From: Rhabdothermincola sp037478855
Lineage (GTDB): Bacteria > Actinomycetota > Acidimicrobiia > Acidimicrobiales > Acidimicrobilacustridaceae
DNA: 11,479 nt
Assembly (NCBI GenBank): GCA_037478855.1
Contig: JBBFLY010000078.1
Coordinates: forward strand, 1-11,479
Reading direction: 5' to 3'
Shown: positions 5,736 through 11,479 of the stretch, piece by piece
Numbering within the stretch: position 1 is the first letter of the stretch
Layout of the letters: each line of letters starts with the position of its first letter
Notes under the pieces: generated by a model
Told to the model about the DNA's origin: nothing
Seen by the model: the letters and a program-made list of their open reading frames with translations, nothing else
Databases searched by the model: none
Position numbers and translations under genes: made by a program

Positions 5736-6431
5736 TCAGCCTGTGGTCGCCAGCAGGGCGTTCATCTCGTCGATCTCCGCCTTCTGTGCGGTGATGATCA
5801 CCTGGGCGAGGTCCTTGGTCGGCTGGTACTTGCCGGCGGCGAGCTGTTGTTCGGCCATCTGGATGGCGCCCTCGTGGTGGCGGACCATCATCTCGAGGAA
5901 CATGCGATCGAAGTCGGTTCCGCTGGCGTTGCCCATGCGGGCCATGTCGGCCTCGGACATCATTCCCGACATCATCATCCCGCCCATGCCGTCGCTGGCG
6001 TGGTCCATCGGCTGGTTGCGGTCCGGGACGGGCTGGCCCCATGTCTTGAGCCATCCCTCCATCGTGGCGATCTCAGGATCCTGGGCGGCCTTGATCTTCT
6101 CCGCCAGGGCCCGGATGGTGGGGTTGGTCGAGATGTCGAGGGCCATGTCGGCCATCTGCACCGCTTGGCCGTGGTGCGGGATCATGCCTTGGGCGAAGGC
6201 GACGTCGGTGGCGTTGAACTCGGCGTCGGCGGGCACGCTGATGGTGGAGGTCGACCCGCCCGACCCGCCGGACCCCATGGGGCCGCTGCCCATGGCGTCG
6301 TGCGGCATCGACGACCCCGACATGTTCCCGTTCGCGTTCATGTTCATGCCGTCGTGGTTGCCGGACGAGCAGGCACCGGCGATGACAGCGACGCTGAGCG
6401 CGAGGGCGGGCAGGGCGTGGCGTGGGCGCAC
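5736..6431 (-). CDS. DUF305 family lipoprotein, metal (copper)-associated
   Basis: A 231-residue exported protein. The signal peptide ends in a lipobox-like 'VIAGAC' with C21 as the lipidation site. A Met/His-rich segment follows, residues about 25-55 ('GMNMNANGNMSG', 'MPHDAMGSGPMG'). The body has the two DUF305 ferritin-like helical repeats, each marked by His-His: 'FAQGMIPHHGQAVQMADMAL' and 'FLEMMVRHHEGAIQMAEQQL'. They are separated by another Met-rich stretch ('MGGMMMSGMM'). DUF305 proteins are frequent in copper-resistance clusters. Surface Cu(I) binding by the Met/His segments is inferred. The GTG start at 6431 has AAAGGG 8 nt upstream and gives a complete signal peptide. A dyad identical in its arms to the one before the multicopper oxidase lies 33 nt upstream, directly after the ATPase stop. 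Confidence 0.9.
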   Translation of the reverse strand: MRPRHALPALALSVAVIAGACSSGNHDGMNMNANGNMSGSSMPHDAMGSGPMGSGGSGGSTSTISVPADAEFNATDVAFAQGMIPHHGQAVQMADMALDISTNPTIRALAEKIKAAQDPEIATMEGWLKTWGQPVPDRNQPMDHASDGMGGMMMSGMMSEADMARMGNASGTDFDRMFLEMMVRHHEGAIQMAEQQLAAGKYQPTKDLAQVIITAQKAEIDEMNALLATTG

Positions 6432-6463
6432 GGAAGGGACCCTTTCGACGAGCAGGACCGATA

Positions 6464-6480
6464 TACGACAGTGTGTCGTA
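6464..6480. promoter_or_regulatory. BlaI/CopY-type operator dyad upstream of the DUF305 gene
   Basis: The perfect inverted repeat TACGACA-GTG-TGTCGTA lies 2 nt after the ATPase stop codon and 33 nt before the DUF305 GTG. The arms are identical to those at 10738-10754, and only the spacer differs (GTG against GTA). Two perfect copies before two same-strand transcription units make a repressor site likely. BlaI/MecI/CopY repressors bind dyads of this kind (TACA...TGTA-like cores). Which regulator acts here is inferred. Confidence 0.7.
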
Positions 6481-6482
6481 GT

Positions 6483-8915
6483 TTAGTGGTGTGTGGCGGG
6501 GGTTGCGGTGTCGGCCCCGTGGATTTCGTGCAGTTGGTCTTCGTCGTGGCCGGCGCGGCGGGGCAGGCGAAGTCGTTTGAGGAGCACGGCGTTGAGGGCG
6601 ACGATGACCGACGAGCCCGACATTGTGAGCGCGGCGATCTCGGGGCGCAGCCCGAACCCGAAGCCGGGGACGAACACACCCGCGGCGATCGGGAGGGCGA
6701 TCGAGTTGTAGCCGATGGCCCAGCCGAGGTTCTGGCGCATCTTGTGGAGGGTGCCGCGGCCGATGGTGAGGGCGATGGCAACGTCGAGGGGGTCCGAGCG
6801 CATGAGGACGACGTCGGCGGTCTCGATGGCGACGTCGGTGCCGGCTCCGATGGCGATGCCGAGGTCGGCTTGGGCGAGGGCGGGTGCGTCGTTGACGCCG
6901 TCGCCGACCATGGCGACAGTGGCGCCGGTGGCTTGCAGCTCGGTGATGCGAGCGGCTTTGTCGCCGGGGCGGACGTCGGCGATGACCTCGGTGATGCCGA
7001 GCTGCTCGGCGATGCGCTGCGCGGTCGCTTCGTTGTCGCCGGTGAGCATCACGACGGTGACGCCCATGCGTTGCAGCGATGACACGGCGTCGATGGAGGT
7101 GTCCCGCGGTGCGTCGGCGACACCGAACACCGCGGCGATGGTGTCGTCGACCGCGACGCACATGACGGTGCGCCCGACGGTGGCGAGGCTGCGCCAGCCC
7201 TCGGCGAGACCGGCGAGGTCGATGCCGTGTGCGTCCATGAGCGCTTTGGAGCCAACGGCGACGCGGTGGCCGTCGACGGTGGCGATGGCGCCCTGTCCGG
7301 GGATGCTGTCGAACTCGGTCGCGGGGTGGCGGGTGGTGTCGGGGTCGCGGCGGTCGGCGAAGGTCACGAACGCTTGGGCGATGGGGTGCTCGGAGAGACG
7401 TTCGACCGACGCGGCGTAGGCGATGACGGTGCGTTCGTCGGCCCGGTCGACGAAGAGGAGGTCGGTGACCTCGGGTTCGCCCTTGGTGAGGGTGCCGGTC
7501 TTGTCCATGACGACGACGTCGACGCGCGCTGCGGTCTCGATGGCGGTGGCGTGCTTGAACAGGACACCGCGTTGGGCGCCGAGCCCGGAGCCGACCATGA
7601 TCGCTGTGGGGGTGGCGAGGCCGAGGGCGTCGGGGCAGGTGATGACGACGACGGTGATGGCGTAGAGCAACGCCTCGGAGGTGTCGACGTCGCCGAGGAG
7701 CGTCCACGCGGCAAAGGTGACGGCGCCGCCGACGAGCGCGACGAGGACGAGCCAGAACGCGGCGCGATCCGCGAGGCGCTGGCCGGGGGCTTTGGAGTTC
7801 TGGGCTTCCTGGACGAGCTTGACGATCTGAGCCAGGGCGGTGTCGGCGCCGACGCCGGTGGCGCGAGCGTGCAGGACGCCGTTGCGGTTGATGGTGGCGC
7901 CGATGACCGTCGAGCCGGGTTCTTTGTGGACGGGGAGGCTCTCGCCGGTCACGACGGACTCGTCGACCTCGCTGTCGCCGTCGGTCACGATGCCGTCGAC
8001 GGGGATCTTGGCGCCGGGGCGGATCACGAGCCGGTCACCGACGACGACATCGCCGGTGGGGATCTCGACCGTGGCGCCGTCGCGCTCGACGAGCGCCATC
8101 GCTGGGGCGAGGTTCAACAGGGTGCGGATGGCGTCGTTGGCGCCGCCGCGGGCGCGCATCTCGAACCAGTGACCCAGCAGCACGAACGCGGCGAGCATGG
8201 TCGCGGCCTCGAAGAACACGTTCCCGCCACCGGTGAGGGTCACCGCGACCGAGTACGCCCAGCCGGTGCCGATCCCGACCGCGACGAGGACCATCATGTC
8301 GAGGGTCCGGGCGCGCAGCGCGGCGAAGGCGCCGGTGAAGAAGATCGACGCCGACCAGAAGATCACCGGCAGGCTCAACAGGAGCTGCCAGACGTCGTTG
8401 CGGATCCCGAACGGGACGGGCAGGTGCAGCCCGAGGATGTCCATTCCGATGTGGGAGTACATCGTGATGATGAGCGCGAAGACGAGAGCGACGAGGAACC
8501 GGTTGCGCATGTCGGCTGCCATGGCCGCCATCGACGCCTCGTCGCCGCCGTGATGGTCGTGCCCAGCGTGTCCAACGGCGGCGGGCGGGTGTTCATGTGG
8601 CTCGGCGGTCGCCGTCACCGCGCCGCCGTGGTGGTCATGGCCGCCGTCGTGGGTGCCGGCAGGGACGGGTTCGCAGAGGTGGTCGGGCACCGACAGCCCG
8701 GCGCAGTGGTAGCCGCAGTCACGCACCCAGTCGCGCAGGTCGGCGATCGACGCCAGGTTCGGGTCGAAGGTGACCGTGGCGGTCTGGGCGACGGGGTTGG
8801 CGTCGACGGCGATCACGCCGGGCCGGCGCGACAGCACCGCTTCGATCACGTTCTTCTCGGTGGCCCAGCGCAGCCCGCGGACCTCGACGGTCTCGACGAC
8901 GGTGTCAGTGCCCAT
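6483..8915 (-). CDS. P1B-type heavy-metal (probably copper) translocating ATPase with CPD transport motif
   Basis: An 810-residue metal-exporting ATPase in the inner membrane. Residues 1-73 fold like an HMA domain but lack CxxC ('GLRWATEKN' at the site). Residues about 85-125 are a His-rich linker ('HDGGHDHHGG', 'HAGHDHHGG'). Eight transmembrane helices are expected. The TM6 motif is C427-P428-D429 in 'ITCPDALGLATP', where CopA has CPC and CopB CPH. Catalytic motifs are intact: TGES (323-326), D471-KTGT phosphorylation site, H510-P511, TGDN and GDGVND (671-676). The TM7 'YNSIALPIAAG' and TM8 'MSGSSVIVALNA' are P1B-like. The ATG at 8915 overlaps the preceding small gene by 11 nt. The copper assignment rests on the multicopper oxidase, DUF305 and M56 neighbours. 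The unusual CPD leaves metal and oxidation state open. Confidence 0.93.
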   Translation of the reverse strand: MGTDTVVETVEVRGLRWATEKNVIEAVLSRRPGVIAVDANPVAQTATVTFDPNLASIADLRDWVRDCGYHCAGLSVPDHLCEPVPAGTHDGGHDHHGGAVTATAEPHEHPPAAVGHAGHDHHGGDEASMAAMAADMRNRFLVALVFALIITMYSHIGMDILGLHLPVPFGIRNDVWQLLLSLPVIFWSASIFFTGAFAALRARTLDMMVLVAVGIGTGWAYSVAVTLTGGGNVFFEAATMLAAFVLLGHWFEMRARGGANDAIRTLLNLAPAMALVERDGATVEIPTGDVVVGDRLVIRPGAKIPVDGIVTDGDSEVDESVVTGESLPVHKEPGSTVIGATINRNGVLHARATGVGADTALAQIVKLVQEAQNSKAPGQRLADRAAFWLVLVALVGGAVTFAAWTLLGDVDTSEALLYAITVVVITCPDALGLATPTAIMVGSGLGAQRGVLFKHATAIETAARVDVVVMDKTGTLTKGEPEVTDLLFVDRADERTVIAYAASVERLSEHPIAQAFVTFADRRDPDTTRHPATEFDSIPGQGAIATVDGHRVAVGSKALMDAHGIDLAGLAEGWRSLATVGRTVMCVAVDDTIAAVFGVADAPRDTSIDAVSSLQRMGVTVVMLTGDNEATAQRIAEQLGITEVIADVRPGDKAARITELQATGATVAMVGDGVNDAPALAQADLGIAIGAGTDVAIETADVVLMRSDPLDVAIALTIGRGTLHKMRQNLGWAIGYNSIALPIAAGVFVPGFGFGLRPEIAALTMSGSSVIVALNAVLLKRLRLPRRAGHDEDQLHEIHGADTATPATHH

Positions 8916-9147
8916 GGCTGCCGCCTGGGTGCTGGTGGTGCCCGGAGCGTCGGTGCTGGACCATCACCGCGAGACATACCCCGGCGGCGGTGAGACCGAC
9001 AGCGATCGCCACGGCGGGCCCGAACGCGATGCCGAGCACCGAGGTGGCGACGACGATCGCCGCCATCGGCACCACGCAGCACACGGCGAGGGCGACGAGC
9101 AGGCCGCGCTCGCCGATGGGGTCGTTCGACTCGTCATGTCGTGCCAT
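8905..9147 (-). CDS. small two-helix membrane protein with His-rich tail, unknown function
   Basis: An 80-residue protein. A polar N-terminus is followed by hydrophobic segments at about 16-37 ('LLVALAVCCVVPMAAIVVAT', with a Cys-Cys pair) and 42-62 ('FGPAVAIAVGLTAAGVCLAVMV'). The tail is short and His-rich ('HRRSGHHQHPGGSHGH'). I do not recognise a named family. The Cys-Cys in the first helix and the His tail recall small metal-handling membrane proteins such as MerT-like carriers, but it is shorter and the match is only in general features. The ATG has GGAG 7 nt upstream. The gene lies 15 nt after the multicopper oxidase stop and overlaps the ATPase start by 11 nt, so it is made in step with the ATPase and may deliver or accept metal for it. 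Confidence 0.82.
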   Translation of the reverse strand: MARHDESNDPIGERGLLVALAVCCVVPMAAIVVATSVLGIAFGPAVAIAVGLTAAGVCLAVMVQHRRSGHHQHPGGSHGH

Positions 9148-9162
9148 GGGTTCGCTCCGTGC

Positions 9163-10722
9163 TCAGGGGACGTACGACATGACCATCGCCATGCCGCGTT
9201 CGAGGTGGTACGTGTTGTGGCAGTGGGTCATCCACTGCCCCGGGTTGTCGGCGTCGAACTCGACGACCACGGTCTCTCCGGGCAGGACGTTGACGGTGTC
9301 CTTGCGGGGGCCGGCGGCCTCGGTGCCGATGCGGAAGGTGTGGCCGTGGAGGTGGATCGGGTGCCACATCGTCGTGGTGTTCTCGAACGCCAGTCGCACC
9401 CGTTGCCCCTGACGGACCGCGATCGGTGGCCGGTCGGGGAACGCGGCGCCGTCGAACGCCCACGAGTAGGGCATCATCGATCCGCTCAGCTCGATCTTCT
9501 CGGACACATCTGGCTTGCGGGTGTCGAGGCGAACGGCGTCGGTGGCGCGGAGGTCGGCGTAGGCGAGCAGGCGGCCGTCGAGCTCGGCGGGGCGGGCGTC
9601 GGCCGGCGGCGCCGCGGCGGTCGACCCTGCGGTGCGCACCACGGCGGTGGCGGTCAGGTCCTTGCCCTCGGCCAGCGCGACGAGCGGCCACGCGCCATCG
9701 GCTGGAGTGACGAGCACGTCGTAGCGCTCACCCATCCCGATGAGCAGCGCGTCGACCTCGACCGGCTCCACCGGGAACCCGTCGCTGTGGGTGACCGTCA
9801 TGCGGTGACCGGCGAGCGCCACGCGGTACGCGGTGTCGGATCCGGCGTTGACGAACCGCAGCCGGGCCCGACCACCCGCGGGAACCTCGATCGTCGGCCG
9901 GTCCGACGAGGGCCGCCCGTTGATCAGGTGCAGCGGGTAGTCGACGTCACCGGCGTCGCCGCCGAGGAGATCGGAGCGGAACATGCCCATCCCGCCCATC
10001 CCGGCCGAGCCGTCCATGCCCCCCATGCCGCCGTGATCCATGCCGCCCATGCCGCCGGAGCCGTCACCCATGCCCATGGAGGTGAGCCCGTCGAAGGTCT
10101 GCTCGGGGGTGGTGCCGATGCCGTCGAGCCAGTCATCGAGCACCACGACCTGGTCGACGTCATAGTCGCCCGGTTCGTCTCGCTCGTCGATGACCAGGGG
10201 CGCGTACAGCGCCCGGTCGAGCTGGAGACCCATGTGGGGGTGGAACCAGTAGGTGCCGGCGTGGGGGGCGGTGAAGCGGTACGTGAAGGTGTCGCCGGGG
10301 AGGATCGGTCCCTGGGTCAGGTCGTGGACGCCGTCCATGTCGTTGCGCAACGCCAGGCCGTGCCAGTGGATCGTGGTGTCCTCGGGCAGGTCGTTGCGCA
10401 CAACGACCTCGAAGGTGTCGCCCACCACCGCACGGAGCTCCGGGCCCGGGACGACACCGTCGTAGGCCCACGTCTCGACGCGCTGGCGGCCCAGGTCCAG
10501 CGTGGCCTGGGCGGCACGCAGCTCTCGTCGCACGACCGCCCCCGTGGCCGGGCGGGCCGCTTCCGCGGCGGCGACCGCCGGGTCGGTCGGCCCGATCGTG
10601 ACTGGGGTCGTCGTCGACGCCGCCCGTGACCCGTCCGATGACGAGCAGCCGGCGGCGACCGCCAGGCCGGTGGCGCCCGTGGCAATGAGGAACTGGCGGC
10701 GGTCGAGCCGGCGAGCGGGCAT
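9163..10722 (-). CDS. multicopper oxidase, Tat-exported lipoprotein type, Met-rich (CueO-like)
   Basis: A 519-residue enzyme expected to oxidise Cu(I) or phenolic/metal substrates with O2 outside the membrane. The N-terminus has a Tat-like 'DRRQFL' (residues 7-12) and a hydrophobic stretch ending in a possible lipobox at C26. Copper ligands are all visible: H119-W-H (type 2/3), H161-P-H, H454-P-I-H457-L-H459-G-H, and H500-C501-H502 with H506 and axial M511 (type 1). Residues 216-247 form a Gly/Met-rich insert with nine Met in GGM steps, like the Cu(I)-binding segment of CueO. GGAGG lies 6 nt before the ATG at 10722. It is the first gene of the oxidase / small membrane protein / ATPase operon, behind a strong dyad at 10736-10756. 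Confidence 0.95.
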   Translation of the reverse strand: MPARRLDRRQFLIATGATGLAVAAGCSSSDGSRAASTTTPVTIGPTDPAVAAAEAARPATGAVVRRELRAAQATLDLGRQRVETWAYDGVVPGPELRAVVGDTFEVVVRNDLPEDTTIHWHGLALRNDMDGVHDLTQGPILPGDTFTYRFTAPHAGTYWFHPHMGLQLDRALYAPLVIDERDEPGDYDVDQVVVLDDWLDGIGTTPEQTFDGLTSMGMGDGSGGMGGMDHGGMGGMDGSAGMGGMGMFRSDLLGGDAGDVDYPLHLINGRPSSDRPTIEVPAGGRARLRFVNAGSDTAYRVALAGHRMTVTHSDGFPVEPVEVDALLIGMGERYDVLVTPADGAWPLVALAEGKDLTATAVVRTAGSTAAAPPADARPAELDGRLLAYADLRATDAVRLDTRKPDVSEKIELSGSMMPYSWAFDGAAFPDRPPIAVRQGQRVRLAFENTTTMWHPIHLHGHTFRIGTEAAGPRKDTVNVLPGETVVVEFDADNPGQWMTHCHNTYHLERGMAMVMSYVP

Positions 10723-10735
10723 GAACCACCTCCTT

Positions 10736-10756
10736 TCTACGACAGTATGTCGTAGA
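10736..10756. promoter_or_regulatory. BlaI/CopY-type operator dyad upstream of the multicopper oxidase
   Basis: The inverted repeat has 9-bp perfect arms, TCTACGACA-GTA-TGTCGTAGA, starting 14 nt upstream of the oxidase ATG and almost touching its GGAGG ribosome-binding site. The inner 7-bp arms are identical to those at 6464-6480. A further half-site-like TCGTAG follows at 10757-10762. A bound repressor here would block promoter clearance for the oxidase-ATPase operon. Regulator identity is inferred from the dyad type and the neighbouring M56 gene. Confidence 0.75.
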
Positions 10757-10782
10757 TCGTAGTGGGATGTGCCCGCCAGCGG

Positions 10783-11479
10783 TCAGCGGCAGGCGTGGTT
10801 GATGAAGGAGGCCAGGTGGTGGACCTGGACCGACGATCCGGCGAGGATGGTGAGGATCGTCATGGTCGACGCCGCGGCAGGCAGCGTGAGTCGTGCGGGG
10901 GTGGGCGGGTGGAGGAGGGCGTCGACCCGGGCGGTGGCGCCCAGTGCTCCGAAGCCGAGCACGCCCGGGGCCACCGGTGGGATGCCGAGCAGCGCGACGC
11001 GGGCGATGGCTCGGGCGACCAGGGCGCGGGAGCCGACCTCGGTCGCCGCGGACTCGTCGGCCCACCGCTCGGTGTTGAACCGGACCTGGCGGGCGAGGGG
11101 AACGAGGAACGGGAACGCCTCGGCGCAGGTCTCTGCGGCGTGGACGAAACGGTGGTGGCCGAGGTCGAGATGCGCGCGCTCGTGCGCGATCACGGCGCGG
11201 CGCTCGTCGCGGCTGAGGGTGCGGACCAGCTCGTCGCCGAGCACCACACCTCCGGGTGAGCCCGGCACGGCAAACGCAACCGGTCCCGCCGCGGCGACCA
11301 CTTCGACGCCGTCGACGTGCGCGAACGACTCGAGCTCGGCCCGGGCTCGGCGGGTGTAGCGCAGCGCACGGCGTGTGGCGATCACCAGCAGTGCCGTGGC
11401 GAGCGCGCCGGCCCACGGGGCAGCGCCGTGGTCTCCGGGGTACAGCGCGTCGCACCATCCGAGCCACGACGACACCTCG
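10783..11479 (-). CDS. M56-family (BlaR1-like) membrane zinc metallopeptidase, 5' end outside the window
   Basis: At least 230 residues of an M56 peptidase, still open at the window edge. The zinc site HERAH is encoded at 11170-11184 ('VIAHERAHLDLGHH'), with a downstream 'ERWADESAA' supplying the likely third ligand. Hydrophobic segments lie near the visible N-terminus ('WAGALATALLVIAT') and C-terminus ('AASTMTILTILAG'). Family members are about 290-330 residues, so roughly 70-100 N-terminal residues with more membrane helices should lie to the right. BlaR1/MecR1 relatives sense a signal and cleave a BlaI-type repressor. In actinobacteria, short M56 proteins pair with BlaI genes without a penicillin-binding sensor domain. 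Here it sits 60 nt upstream of the oxidase start, suggesting control of the copper-type operons. Confidence 0.87.
   Translation of the reverse strand, partial: EVSSWLGWCDALYPGDHGAAPWAGALATALLVIATRRALRYTRRARAELESFAHVDGVEVVAAAGPVAFAVPGSPGGVVLGDELVRTLSRDERRAVIAHERAHLDLGHHRFVHAAETCAEAFPFLVPLARQVRFNTERWADESAATEVGSRALVARAIARVALLGIPPVAPGVLGFGALGATARVDALLHPPTPARLTLPAAASTMTILTILAGSSVQVHHLASFINHACR

Noticed and set aside
5427..7082. Long plus-strand open frame of 551 codons opposite the SHOCT, DUF305 and ATPase genes
   Set aside because: Gly/Asp/His/Val-rich composition without domains. It is the high-GC antisense shadow of well-identified minus-strand genes.
6073..7707. Minus-strand 544-codon frame crossing the ATPase and DUF305 genes
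   Set aside because: An Arg/His/Pro-rich shadow in a different frame from both real genes.
7227..8993. Plus-strand open frame of 588 codons opposite the ATPase
   Set aside because: Same antisense artefact: no family resemblance, while the minus strand encodes a complete P1B ATPase with all motifs.
9982..10077. Repeated GCCGCCCAT-like units considered as a noncoding or CRISPR-like repeat
   Set aside because: They encode the in-frame GGM methionine-rich segment of the oxidase. The units are short, degenerate and without spacers.
8770..10629. Plus-strand open frame of 619 codons opposite the multicopper oxidase
   Set aside because: Low-information Gly/Val/Arg/His-rich translation. The minus strand has all copper-ligand motifs.

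Overview
The window is very GC-rich, with dense G/C-ending codons. Its gene families (a CmtR-like ArsR sensor, DUF3703, DUF305, an M56 peptidase with BlaI/CopY-type operators) point to an actinobacterium (Actinomycetota). A class such as Acidimicrobiia is possible but cannot be settled from this sequence. I see no tRNA, rRNA, CRISPR array or replication origin. The content is that of an accessory metal-resistance region, with an insertion sequence and decayed genes on its left side.

Left part (1-2541), scarred DNA. On the minus strand is a two-gene cassette: a 62-residue protein followed by a nucleotidyltransferase that looks truncated and frameshifted. Next, on the plus strand, is a frameshifted glyoxalase/VOC remnant. 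A complete IS3-family element follows at 970-2325, with orfA, orfB and 28-bp imperfect terminal inverted repeats. No target duplication is visible. To its right is about 215 bp of open but unrecognised sequence.

Middle part (2542-5362), a soft-metal operon. A small plus-strand thioredoxin-fold protein (TTG start, CPxW motif) converges on a minus-strand operon: CmtR-like ArsR sensor -> DUF3703 -> truncated CDF-type cation transporter -> EamA/DMT transporter ending in a 64-residue tail with 24 histidines. The first three genes overlap and the fourth starts 7 nt after the third. A dyad just upstream of the arsR start is the likely operator. The sensor's cysteines (C56, C60, C99) match the Cd(II)/Pb(II)-binding pattern of CmtR. 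Cadmium, lead or zinc efflux is therefore the best guess.

Right part (5460-11479), a copper-type region, all on the minus strand. In transcription order: an M56 (BlaR-type) membrane peptidase running off the window edge; a Tat/lipoprotein multicopper oxidase with a Met-rich insert; an 80-residue two-helix membrane protein; a P1B-type ATPase with CPD (not CPC or CPH) in its transport helix, a metal-site-less HMA domain and a His-rich linker; a DUF305 lipoprotein; and a one-helix SHOCT protein. The same dyad, TACGACA-N3-TGTCGTA, lies before the multicopper oxidase and again before the DUF305 gene. These two transcription units therefore look like one regulon, probably controlled by a BlaI/CopY-family repressor that should be encoded just beyond the right edge, next to the M56 gene. 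The proposed division of labour is that the ATPase exports copper from the cytoplasm, the oxidase detoxifies Cu(I) outside the membrane, and DUF305 binds metal at the cell surface.

Gene identities rest on motifs read by eye. Metal specificities and regulation are inference.
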